Virus record (IMG/VR): IMGVR_UViG_3300035698_020835
Coordinates: 1 to 37,658 of that record
DNA: 37,658 nucleotides
Origin: a virus
Direction: 5' to 3' (one strand)
How positions within the stretch are numbered: position 1 is the first letter of the stretch; every line of letters starts with the position of its first letter. The translations under genes and the position numbers were made by a program. The notes beneath the pieces were generated by a model. It had not been told where the DNA came from. It made no database searches and worked only from the letters and a program-made list of their open reading frames with translations. Positions 28,026-37,300 of the stretch are shown piece after piece.

Positions 28026-30564
28026 AGATGTTGCACCCGTAGAAATTAATGAATATTTTGGGCTGAACACGAAACAATCTCGCGCTAAACTTGCGCTTGG
28101 TTTCTCTCATTACCTTAAAAACATAGATTTATCAATCCCCGGAGTGGCGAAAACACGTAATGGTTCTGCACAAATTAATTCATATACCGCGCCTTGCGGC
28201 CTTGATGATAATGCGCTTGAGTTGGATGGCGATAGCGACTATCTCACGGTGCCTGATCATGCTGATTTTGATCTTAGCGGCGGAATTTGGACGTTTGATG
28301 CTTGCCTTAATATGGATACGCTCACTTCGGCAAACACCCTCTTCTCACAAATCACAGACGATAACAACTACGTGCAAGCCAAAGTCAACACGGACGGATC
28401 CATTGAAATCCTCGTCGTTGCAGCGTCCAGCACAACCGTAAGCATTAAGACCGCGGCGGCGGTTGTTGTTACCGGGACCTCCTATCACATTGAGCTTGTG
28501 GAAAATGGAAACACCTGGTACATCTTCGTGGATGGCGCTCTCTTGAAAGAAGGCACTGACACTAGCCGCGCCGCAAATTACACGGGTACATTTCAGATAG
28601 GTCGTATTGGGACAGGAACCCCCGCAGATTACTATGATGGCCACATGGATGAGGTGAGGCTCATGAAAGGAACTGCTGTGAACACGGTCGCATTCACAGC
28701 CCCTACCGTTGAGTATGCTTCAGATGCAAATACCTCGCTCTTGTTTCATTTTGGCGGCGATGATCAATCCACGACAATCACAGATTCGGGAAACACGGTT
28801 CACACGATTACAGCCAATGGCACAGCCAAGCTCCATGTTGGAGACCTTACTTTTACCCCTAAGACAATCTTTGATTATTTCATTCCGTCTACAGGTGTCC
28901 ACAACATCATGATCAATGGTGGGACGAAAGTGGTTAAGATGGATCATCAAGGAAGGTGGTCAACGCTTGGGGCAGGGCTCACAACAGCTCTATTTGTAAA
29001 TTATGTGAGCTATGATGATATTTGCTACATGGGCAACGGCACGGATGAGAATAAGGCCACAGACGACGGCACCAACTTTAGAAAAATGGGAATCACACCG
29101 CCCACAACCGCACCCACGGTAGCCACCGGCGCGGCGGGAGTTTTGGCAGGGGATTACCTTTATGCGTTTTCTTATTACAACTCCGCCACCCTTCACGAAT
29201 CAAACAGGACCGGGATCTCCGCGACCGTCAGCCCTTCAACTGAAAAGGTAGATCTTAGTGTAATGGCTGCCTCCGCTGATACTCAAGTCACACATAAACG
29301 AATCTATAGAACCACGGCGGGCGGCGCTATTCTCTTCCGATTAGCTGAGATCACAAACGCCACCACCACCTATACAGACAATATCGCGGATGCGTCTCTA
29401 GGAACTCTTGAGGGCCCCGCAGACAATGACGTCCCGAATACGTTTAAGCAAATGGAAGAATGGGACGGAAGAATCTGGGGATTCCAGAAAAATTCCACCA
29501 CGCTTGAGTTTTCAAATAGTGAGTATCTAACGCCAGCGGGCGCGGGGATTCCTCAAGAAAGTTACTCTGCGGATAATAGGATCAATTTCAATGCCAAGAT
29601 CTATTCAGTCCAACGCAGCCCGAATTTCAATGAGCTCTGGGTCCATACCTCAAGGGGCATTCGAGCGGTGCGCCCTACCTACGTTCCAGATGATCCCTAC
29701 ATAACCATCGTGAGATCAACATCGTGGTTTGGGATTGCTCAAAACTCAGGCTCGAACATTTTTAACGATCAATGGTTTCTTGCTGAGAATGCGAAGCTCA
29801 TGTCTATTGATTCCGCCGGTAACGTGAATTACGAATCAAATCTTATTGAGCCTGATATCTCCTCTGGCAATCTTTCCAAATACCCAGACGTCCAGGCTGT
29901 GCACCACAGAAAAGGCACGAAGAATCAATTTGTTATTGCCATTACGGAAAGCGGTAAGAGTAACCCTAATGTGATCTACCGGGCAAATTATCTTAATAGA
30001 ACGCCCGCAGATGAGAATGGCGTGACCTATCCCTCATGGGAATATCATGATTATGGATTCAATGTGACAGCGCTTGGCGTGGTTCGCAACACAAGCGAGG
30101 AAGAACAACTTTATGTGGGTTCTGATGATGGATCAATCAGGTTGCTTGATACTGGCACTAATGATGATTTAGTTGCAATTGATTGGGAGTTCTCAATAGG
30201 GTGGATGCGATCAACCATTACCCCGGAGAAAACTCTCTTCCCTCGCTGGGTGCTTGCTTTCTTTAATCCGCTCGGTGATTGGAGTTTTACGCTAAGAACC
30301 GATTTCGAATTTGGATCCCGAGGCGGGCAGACTTACTCAGTCAATGTCGCGCCTTTCGGCGGTAGGTTTGACCTTGATTTTATCTTTGATCAAACGGTGC
30401 TCGGGGGCGTCAACCCCCTCAAAGAAGTACCCCACGATTTAGCGGGGGATTACAAATATATTCAACTCACCTATTTTGGAAACGTCATTGATGAAACCAT
30501 GGAACTTCACAATATTGTGCTGCTTCCCGTAAGGATAGAGGGGTTCAGAATTGGTGGCGGATAA
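28015..30564 (+). CDS. Podovirus tail protein with inserted LamG/concanavalin-like domain
   Basis: An 849-residue protein. Residues 1-60 (EINEYFGLNTKQSRAKL, LKNIDLSIPGVAKTRNGSA) and about 290-849 (DYFIPSTGVHNIMINGGTKV, EEWDGRIWGFQ, YVGSDDGSIRLLD) fit the beta-propeller tail-tube/stabilisation proteins of short-tailed phages. Between them, about 62-285 is a LamG-type jelly-roll: ALELDGDSDYLTVPDHADFD, then YYDGHMDEVRLMKGT, then LLFHFGGDDQSTTITDSGN. Such lectin-like domains commonly bind glycans. The insertion near the N-terminus gives the tail a probable surface-recognition module. It starts inside the end of the preceding gene. Confidence 0.75.
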   Translation: MPLEDVAPVEINEYFGLNTKQSRAKLALGFSHYLKNIDLSIPGVAKTRNGSAQINSYTAPCGLDDNALELDGDSDYLTVPDHADFDLSGGIWTFDACLNMDTLTSANTLFSQITDDNNYVQAKVNTDGSIEILVVAASSTTVSIKTAAAVVVTGTSYHIELVENGNTWYIFVDGALLKEGTDTSRAANYTGTFQIGRIGTGTPADYYDGHMDEVRLMKGTAVNTVAFTAPTVEYASDANTSLLFHFGGDDQSTTITDSGNTVHTITANGTAKLHVGDLTFTPKTIFDYFIPSTGVHNIMINGGTKVVKMDHQGRWSTLGAGLTTALFVNYVSYDDICYMGNGTDENKATDDGTNFRKMGITPPTTAPTVATGAAGVLAGDYLYAFSYYNSATLHESNRTGISATVSPSTEKVDLSVMAASADTQVTHKRIYRTTAGGAILFRLAEITNATTTYTDNIADASLGTLEGPADNDVPNTFKQMEEWDGRIWGFQKNSTTLEFSNSEYLTPAGAGIPQESYSADNRINFNAKIYSVQRSPNFNELWVHTSRGIRAVRPTYVPDDPYITIVRSTSWFGIAQNSGSNIFNDQWFLAENAKLMSIDSAGNVNYESNLIEPDISSGNLSKYPDVQAVHHRKGTKNQFVIAITESGKSNPNVIYRANYLNRTPADENGVTYPSWEYHDYGFNVTALGVVRNTSEEEQLYVGSDDGSIRLLDTGTNDDLVAIDWEFSIGWMRSTITPEKTLFPRWVLAFFNPLGDWSFTLRTDFEFGSRGGQTYSVNVAPFGGRFDLDFIFDQTVLGGVNPLKEVPHDLAGDYKYIQLTYFGNVIDETMELHNIVLLPVRIEGFRIGGG

Positions 30565-30892
30565 ATACTCGCAGGGCGGTCAAGTGGGGCGGGATGCTCT
30601 TGGACAGCCTAAAGCGCCTGACTCAAAAGTCGATGAGCAAAAGACGGAGATGGAGGACCTTGCGCGTGATTCACAAAATAAAATTGACAAACGAATTTCA
30701 GTGGAACACACTTTCACTACGACAGCCGAGGAAGTCTTTAATCATAATCTTGGGCGAAAACCAACGGGATATGTTATTGTTTACCAAAGCGCCGCAGCAA
30801 CGATCATAGGAGACCGGACAAAGTGGACAGCAAAAAAAATATATTTAACTTCTTCAGCACAGCCAAATACGCTTCGCTTCCTGATCATTTAA
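30551..30892 (+). CDS. Small tail-associated protein, 113 residues
   Basis: The start is TTG 30551 or GTG 30554, overlapping the previous stop. A coiled-coil N-terminal half (KVDEQKTEMEDLARDSQNKI) leads to a beta-rich domain with FNHNLGRKPTGYVIVYQS and a C-terminal DRTKWTAKKIYLTS. The latter motif is common in short proteins that sit beside phage tail-fibre genes. Probably a tail adaptor or fibre-attachment subunit. The function is not established. Confidence 0.65.
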   Translation: MVADKYSQGGQVGRDALGQPKAPDSKVDEQKTEMEDLARDSQNKIDKRISVEHTFTTTAEEVFNHNLGRKPTGYVIVYQSAAATIIGDRTKWTAKKIYLTSSAQPNTLRFLII

Positions 30893-31221
30893 TTTGCGGG
30901 AACTGGAAAGTTATCTTTAATAAACCTTTTGGGTTTGTTGTTCAGAACACCGTAGTCCCTCAAGAATTTCATTTTGTTTCTCAGGCTGAAGGCTGGTGCA
31001 CGGGGAAGCATTGCATTAATAAAAACAATCCGGTCATGACAGCAATCAACACATTAGGTCAAAGCGTAGGTACTCCGGTTTTAGTGGATAAAGAAAGCAC
31101 CAAAGACACCGAGCGCATCCTCAGACTTCGCGACCAACATGCTAAACGTGGTCTTCAACCTGAAGAGATGGAAGAACTTCTCATCCTCTCAGGCATTATC
31201 GAAAACAAAAAGAAAAAGTAA
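30823..31221 (+). CDS. Hypothetical protein, 132 residues
   Basis: A GTG start at 30823 overlaps the previous gene by 70 bases. A later in-frame ATG (31036) would discard the apparently folded part (NWKVIFNKPFGFVVQNTVVP), so the upstream start is kept with caution. It has three Cys residues (ICGNW, WCTGKHC) and a helical basic tail (NKKKK). No family recognised. The neighbours are tail and fibre genes. Confidence 0.5.
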   Translation: MDSKKNIFNFFSTAKYASLPDHLICGNWKVIFNKPFGFVVQNTVVPQEFHFVSQAEGWCTGKHCINKNNPVMTAINTLGQSVGTPVLVDKESTKDTERILRLRDQHAKRGLQPEEMEELLILSGIIENKKKK

Positions 31222-31238
31222 AACTTTCAAAGCTTCTA

Positions 31239-31251
31239 GGGTCTAGAACCC
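31239..31251 (+). repeat. Third GGGT/ACCC hairpin of the intergenic element
   Basis: GGGT-CTAGA-ACCC (31239-31251) lies in the 60-base gap before the fibre gene. It matches the second half of the repeats at 16749 and 18878, followed by ACCGAA resembling their first half. The TTCCGGTAAAACCGA part is absent, so this copy is partial. Confidence 0.4.
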
Positions 31252-31281
31252 AAACCGAAAAATCAATATTTTCGAGGTTCT

Positions 31282-32145
31282 ATGGCACTAGCATCCCTTA
31301 CCGCAGGCATAGCAAACCAGATCTTCACAGCCGCACTTTATAACAATAACAATAATGCTATCCTTAACCAACTAAACGGAAATGTTGATGCAACCAATCT
31401 TGCAGATGGCGGCGTAACTCTTGTTAAAATGGCAAGCACTTCCGTAAGCTTTGCCAAGATGGTTGCATCAGAAGCCTTCGGACCTTTCACGGGCGATTGG
31501 TCCTTTACTGCGTCCCTTGACGTTGACGAACTTGGCCTCCAAGAACGAGCCTCGTCCCCCGGCACTGCAGCGAGTGAGTGTAAGCTTTACTCCAAAGATG
31601 TTAGCGGCGTAAATGAGGCGTTTATTCAAAAAGAATCAAATGGCACAGAGGTTCAAGTCACCTCCGGTGATTTACTCGCAGCACCCTTCAGTAGACAATT
31701 ACTTCATATCCGCGAAGAGTACACATCGGGAACCGCTGCAGCCAAAGTAGGCGGTGGTAACTCAACCGGAGGCGGCACCTGGGATCAACGTGTTTTAAAC
31801 ACCATAAAAACCAATGAAATCACAGGGGCAAGTCTTGCCTCAAGCCAAATTACTCTACCCGCTGGAACCTATTACATTGAAGCAAACGCGCCATTCAATG
31901 ATAACAATAACCACGTAGCAAAGCTTTATAACGATTCAGACTCCGCAGACATCATCATAGGTTCCGCAGAAAATGGTCCCTCTGGTGGAACAACCCACTC
32001 ATTTCTTTCTGGCCGCTTCACTTTAGCTGCGGAGAAAAATCTTGAAATTCAACACATTACAAGCTCAAACAACGGTGTATTTGGCGCAGCTCAAAGCCTC
32101 TCCGTAGAAGTGTTTGTTGATGTCAAAATATGGAAGGTCGGCTAA
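31282..32145 (+). CDS. Tail fibre/spike protein
   Basis: A 287-residue protein. Residues 1-75 are Asn/Ala-rich with a helical or fibrous start (NNNNNAILNQLNGNVD). The middle has ERASSPGTAASECKLYSKDV, a fibre-domain pattern. The last 150 residues, from LHIREEYTSGTAAAK, form a beta-sandwich (QITLPAGTYYIEANAPFN, FLSGRFTLAAEKNLEIQH) with the look of a C1q/TNF-like trimeric fibre tip. That end is the likely receptor-binding part. A small gene overlaps its stop (TAATG). Confidence 0.75.
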   Translation: MALASLTAGIANQIFTAALYNNNNNAILNQLNGNVDATNLADGGVTLVKMASTSVSFAKMVASEAFGPFTGDWSFTASLDVDELGLQERASSPGTAASECKLYSKDVSGVNEAFIQKESNGTEVQVTSGDLLAAPFSRQLLHIREEYTSGTAAAKVGGGNSTGGGTWDQRVLNTIKTNEITGASLASSQITLPAGTYYIEANAPFNDNNNHVAKLYNDSDSADIIIGSAENGPSGGTTHSFLSGRFTLAAEKNLEIQHITSSNNGVFGAAQSLSVEVFVDVKIWKVG

Positions 32146-32444
32146 TGCAGATTAGATACAATACAAAATCAGGGTTGATTCTTGAAGCTCAGTCTCATGT
32201 AAGCCATGAGCTTGTTGCAAAAGATGGGGAATTGATTGAGGAGTACACGGGGCCAGAAATCGTCAGAGCTGGAATGCTTCGCGATAGTGATGGCAGCTTC
32301 CGCCAGAAAACAAAGCAAGAGCGATCGGATGAGCACGAATCAAAGAAGTCACCTAAAACCAAACGCCTTGACAAACTAAAGAAAAAAGAAGTATTCACGC
32401 TTGCTGAAGTCACTGAGATTCTCAAGCTTCACGGATTGGCGTAG
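32145..32444 (+). CDS. Possible tail-fibre assembly or accessory protein
   Basis: A 99-residue protein starting at ATG 32145, which shares the last base of the fibre stop codon (TAATG). A short beta-strand N-terminus (QIRYNTKSGLILEAQ) precedes a long Lys/Glu/Ser-rich part (KSPKTKRLDKLKKKE) and a helical end. Small coupled genes after fibre genes often encode fibre chaperones. This one has no recognisable chaperone motif. Confidence 0.5.
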   Translation: MQIRYNTKSGLILEAQSHVSHELVAKDGELIEEYTGPEIVRAGMLRDSDGSFRQKTKQERSDEHESKKSPKTKRLDKLKKKEVFTLAEVTEILKLHGLA

Positions 32445-32452
32445 AGGGATTA

Positions 32453-32974
32453 ATGAAAGAACTTGAAAAGACAGCGAGTGTCCTAGAGAAAAAGAATGTT
32501 TCAGGCGCCCGCGATTTCATTCAAGACTTTGAGAGGAATCTTTCAAACCGCCCCGGCTTTAGTAAAGGCGACAATATCGCTTGCCCGCGCACACACTCAT
32601 TTGCCGATGGTATTTATGTCCGTGAAATTTATATCCCCGCAGGCTTCCTTGGTACGGGAAAGATCCACCGTTATGAACACCCCAACTTTTTAATGACAGG
32701 TGAAGTGATTGTGGTCACGGAGAGCGGCGGCGTTGAGCGCCTCAAGGGCCCTAGATCCATGATCTCCCCGGCTGGCACCAAACGAATTGTTTACGCCGTG
32801 ACAGATGTTGTGTGGATCACCGTGCACGCCACCAAGGAAACAAACCTCGATAAGATTGAGGAAGATATTATTGCCAAAACTTATGATGAAATAGACGGGC
32901 CAAAGCCAATTGACTGCATCACTGATGATGAGGGTATGGCGAAAATGATGGAAATAATCGAAGGGGGAAGCTAA
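32453..32974 (+). CDS. Phage cupin-fold protein
   Basis: A 173-residue protein with the phage cupin pattern: FADGIYVREIYIPAGFLGTG, then KIHRYEHPNFLMTGEVIVVT, then LKGPRSMISPAGTKRIVYAV and VVWITVHATKE. Metal-binding residues of a cupin (H in KIHR, H in EHPN, and H in TVHAT) are plausible. This family is found in many podoviruses and siphoviruses close to internal-protein genes. Its function is unknown. The next ATG overlaps its stop (TAATG). Confidence 0.75.
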   Translation: MKELEKTASVLEKKNVSGARDFIQDFERNLSNRPGFSKGDNIACPRTHSFADGIYVREIYIPAGFLGTGKIHRYEHPNFLMTGEVIVVTESGGVERLKGPRSMISPAGTKRIVYAVTDVVWITVHATKETNLDKIEEDIIAKTYDEIDGPKPIDCITDDEGMAKMMEIIEGGS

Positions 32975-33723
32975 TGTCCTATTTTGCTGTGGGTGGCGCC
33001 GTCGTTGCTGGCGGGCTTTCAATTTACAAAAGTTATGCTACGAGACCGGACAAGGCAAAGAATTACTATCCCAAGCTTTATACGCCAGAATACAAGCCTT
33101 CAAAGTATGACGCCAAGAGCGCGGAACAACTCTATGGCACCTACTCAAGACGAGCAGCGGGCAAAGATGTAGGGTTTGCCAAAGAAGATCTAGGCACCAT
33201 GAACGCCCAGGCTGTTGACGAGGGCAACCGATTCACTAATCAGCTCGTGAATCGGTCCATGGCTGGACGTAAACAAACAGGGGGGGTCACAACCGGGGGA
33301 ACCAACCGTCTTCGCGACAAAGCAATCATGGAAGGTCTTGGCGTCAGAAGCAAAGCATTGCGTGACGTGGCTATTCGAAATGCCGTACTTAAGCGCGAAG
33401 AAACAAGCCAAGGAATCACAGGTCTATTTAATTTCCTTGGAGCGGAGAGAGACCAAGCCTCAATTTTATTCCAACAAGAGATGCAACGCGCCGGGATCAT
33501 AAATAAGGAACGTCTTGGGACGGCGCGAGAACAGGCGTCGGTGGATTCTTACAACGATGACCGTACAAACGCCATGAAAAGCAAGTGGTTCGACGCGGCA
33601 GGAAGCGTTGTCAGTTCTGTTGCTGGCGCCAAAGGTGGCGGTGGTGGCGGGAGCGGTGGTGCATCCAGTGGAGCTCTGAGCATCATTTCAGACGCGCTCA
33701 AATCACGTAAACGATATTACTAA
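32974..33723 (+). CDS. Internal virion (ejection) protein, candidate
   Basis: A 249-residue protein beginning MSYFAVGGAVVAGGLSIYKS, a short hydrophobic Ala/Gly segment. The body is Ala/Arg/Asn/Gln-rich and helical with few tryptophans, and it ends in a Gly-rich linker (GGGGGGSGGASSG) before a basic tail. This matches internal core proteins of T7-like phages in layout and in its place between fibre genes and a giant terminal gene. No enzymatic motif is seen. Confidence 0.6.
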   Translation: MSYFAVGGAVVAGGLSIYKSYATRPDKAKNYYPKLYTPEYKPSKYDAKSAEQLYGTYSRRAAGKDVGFAKEDLGTMNAQAVDEGNRFTNQLVNRSMAGRKQTGGVTTGGTNRLRDKAIMEGLGVRSKALRDVAIRNAVLKREETSQGITGLFNFLGAERDQASILFQQEMQRAGIINKERLGTAREQASVDSYNDDRTNAMKSKWFDAAGSVVSSVAGAKGGGGGGSGGASSGALSIISDALKSRKRYY

Positions 33724-33733
33724 GGGGTGAGGC

Positions 33734-34348
33734 ATGGCATATAGCACAGCATTTTCTACACGAGACAAAGCACGACCCTGGGAGCGCCAGCAAAAAAGAG
33801 CTGACGAACAAGAAGACGCACAAGCTAAAGCCTCCGGTGAGAAAGCAAAGTATGATCGTGATCAACAGGGAAAAACAGAGCAATCCTCACAAAATCTTTC
33901 CAACGATCTCAAATTAGAAAAGTTGAAAGCTCTCCTTAAAATGGGTCTCGAGCAAGAAAAATCACAGAGCGCCCAAGACCTAGAAGGCACCAAACGAGGG
34001 TATGCCCCAGGCTATGATGACCCTAATCAGATTCCTCAGAGCGTGGCGGGGCAGCCTGTTAAGAGTGTTAAGCAAGGGAATTACGGGAAGTGGAACCCCA
34101 CCTATGGCCAGCAAAAGACAAGCGCTGACGATCTCATTGCTCAAATTATGGGCGGCGGCGCAGTCCAAAGTGATTCACCTCAAGGTGCAACCGCCGGTGC
34201 ACCTGCTGCAGACAACAACCCAAAAATGCAACCCGGAAACCCACGCTTTGATCTCATGTCTGAACAAGCGCAAAAGAAGGGGGCTGTGGGTTATAACAAA
34301 CGAACCGGGCAATTTGTAGACGCTCAAGGTAACGAGGTCAGTGTATAG
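33734..34348 (+). CDS. Second internal virion protein, candidate
   Basis: A 204-residue, highly charged Gln/Ala/Lys-rich protein (RPWERQQKRADEQEDAQA) with a helical first half and a Gly/Pro/Gln-rich second half. AAGGGGTGAGGC precedes the ATG, and the stop is directly followed by the polyvalent gene's ATG. No domain recognised. Function inferred from gene order only. Confidence 0.55.
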   Translation: MAYSTAFSTRDKARPWERQQKRADEQEDAQAKASGEKAKYDRDQQGKTEQSSQNLSNDLKLEKLKALLKMGLEQEKSQSAQDLEGTKRGYAPGYDDPNQIPQSVAGQPVKSVKQGNYGKWNPTYGQQKTSADDLIAQIMGGGAVQSDSPQGATAGAPAADNNPKMQPGNPRFDLMSEQAQKKGAVGYNKRTGQFVDAQGNEVSV

Positions 34349-37300
34349 ATGGATCCAAAGAATAAGAAATTCACCGACCCCGACATTATTCCTCTTCGCT
34401 CCAAACCTAGTGCGGGATCTCCCAATGCTGACATTATCCCTTTAAAAGCTGCGGGGTCTACGGACCAAGATGTCATCCCTCTTCGCTCCCGTGGCGAGGG
34501 ACCCAAAGATCAAGACCCTGATATTATCCCTTTAAAAACGTCTGGACCCTCAATTTCTTATAGCGATTCTTGGGACGGTGAGGGTATACCTAAAGACGTC
34601 TCACCCGAGCGCTTTGCCGCCTCCGAGACGCGCAATAAGAACACCATTTCAAACAAACTCATTGATCCGCTCACGCTTGGACCGATGGGCCTTGGAACTC
34701 CCGCCAAAGATATTCAAGTCAGAAAGCTCAATCGCGTCTTAAGGAGCGGCCTTGCGGGAGCTTATGAATTTACTTCAAACGTGGCTCGCGTCCCTGGGTT
34801 TCTTGCGGCTGGAATGGCCTATAGTCAACCCTCACTCCTCCCTTTCGAAGTTGAGATCCCTAACGCGTTGATCAATAACCCGGTAGCCACATTCTTTGAT
34901 GATGCCGCACAATCTGTTGAGGTAATGTCGGAACGATACGGGGTTCAACCGGGACAAATGAAGCAATTCATAGAACAAAAGGCAGCAAGCGGGGAACAGT
35001 ACACGGAAAAAGACCTCGAGCAATTTCAGCGTGACCAGCGCGTAGATTTCTTTGATCTTGTTACCAAGAACCCCAAAGAAGCGGCTGAATACTTGACTCA
35101 TAACATTATCCAGAATGTTCCCTACCAAATCATGACCCTGGCTCTTACCGTTGGAAGCGGGGGTTCCTACGTTCCTTTATTAGCTGCTGCCACTGCTTAC
35201 ACCGGGGCTGCGGAACTTGGTGACATTAACGAGCGCGAAGATATAGAAACGAATGAGAAATATGAAGTGGCAATCCTGACTGGACTAGCAGAGGCCGCGC
35301 CTGAGCTCCTGAGCTTTGGCCTTTTCAAATATGCAAGGAAGATGTTTGCCTCAATTGGGGTGAAGGCGGGCCGGGAAGTTCTGAAAAAATCTGTGGGAGC
35401 CGTGCTTATGAAAGTCATCAAGGGCGTGGGTAGCCAAGTGTTAGCTGAAGGGGCGGAGGAGTTTATAACGTCACTCACGCAAACCATGATTAAGATGCAC
35501 TACAAGATTGAAGATACAAAAACAACGACTCAGATGATGCGCGAAGCCTATGAAGCGGCGGTTATTGGTGGCGTCATGGGTGGGCTCATGAACGCACCCA
35601 CAGCGGCGTTCAGCGCTCTCAGCGACATTGAGCAAGATATTGATAGCGGGAAAATAGCAGCGCAAGACTCGCCGCTTGAACGTCAAGAGCTTGTGGCCAT
35701 GAAGTCAGAGATTGAGAACAAAATGAAGGGCATTAAAAATGAAGATGGTACATTTGCCGTGATGCCCGAGACTGTGAACTCTGAAGCAATCAAACTCCTT
35801 GAGAAGATTGATCAAATGCTTGAGACAGAGAAATACAGCGAAGGGCTCCCCGGTGAGGTATTTGAGACGACGGTTGTGGATCTAACCACAGAAGCGGCGA
35901 TGGATGAGCAAAAGAACGGATTCCAGCCAGAGGAGCAAGCGGGTCTAGAAACCGAGCTCCAAGACATTGTTCAAAACCAAGCGCTTGTGATGAAGGAAAT
36001 TGCAGAAGTATCAAACGGCGGCGGGAAGGGCTCGAACCTCATTGACACAAGCCAAGGGTTCAAGGTCAAAGCAAAAACCCAGATCTTTAGAATGAAGGAT
36101 GGATCCATCCCTAAAAGCATGACTGACTTCATGGAACTTGCTGAAGACATGCTTGCTCAAGGAAAGGGTGAGCCAAACCTTGTGGAAGATTTTAAATCAG
36201 TTTCTTCCCTCCTGAAGCATGGGCGCGTCTTGAGCCAAGCGGATGCAGATGCTATACTTCAATCAGAAGAAACGCTTGCACTCACAGAGGAAGGTCAACA
36301 AACTTATGGAGACGTCCAGGAAACAATTGCCCGATATGAACAAAGCGCCCAAGAAACCAAGCCCAAATCACGTTGGCTTCAGTTCATCGCCGCCTTACGG
36401 AAGCAAGCACAAGCAACGGGAAGAATCGATCTCCGAGGACAGAAAATTACATCTTCCAGAGACGTTGCAACGCTCCTTTCCATCTTCCGGGATCCACAGC
36501 TAGAAAAGTTTCACTCTCTCTACCTTGATGCTAATGACAATATCCTAGCCCACACCATTGTCTCTTCCGGGAACATGACCGGCGCGGCCTTTGAAGCAAA
36601 AGAATTGCTCTTTGGAATCAAGAACCGAGCAGAGCGCACGGGTGCTGCACGCGTGGTTCTTATGCACAATCATCCTTCCGGTAGGTCTCAACCCTCAAAA
36701 GAGGATGCAGACCTAACACTTAAGGTAGCTGAGAACCTAGACGGAATGCCTGTCTCACACGTAATCATCAATGGCGATAAATACTCCTCCCTCACCCCTT
36801 TCATTGATACCGACGGCGAAATGAAGAATGTCATGGGCTCAGGCAAATACAACCCTGAGCAATCCTACACCCTACCTGTGGGCGAAACGATTACCTCACC
36901 CGATCAAGCCATCTCTCTTTTTCAAGATCACAATGAAAACAACAACACGGTTTCAGTTGTGCTTCTAACCTCCGGTGGAGAAGTCGCGGGCGTGGAAGCA
37001 ATAAGCAAAGCAACATTTGATCGTGGCAACCTCTCGAAAGCAATCCAGAACATTCAGAGTCAATACGGTGTTCCTCACTACCTAGTCGTGGGCGACGCGG
37101 ACGTTTACCGAAAAACAAACCCAAAAGATTACCCTCAGGGGATAAGAGATATTATCTGGCTTGATCCATCAGGGAACCACCAATCAAAGCGCGAAAACAC
37201 AAATTATAATTGGAAGAGATTCGAAGACGAGAAAATAGGTGAAATGCGTCGGGTCATGGAAGATGAAGCGCCTGGCTACGGTGAGATGTTCTACTCTGAC

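Noticed and set aside
33640-33665. Gly-codon run (GGTGGCGGTGGTGGC) as a tandem repeat
   Set aside because: It is a simple poly-glycine linker inside a virion protein gene and is explained by coding.
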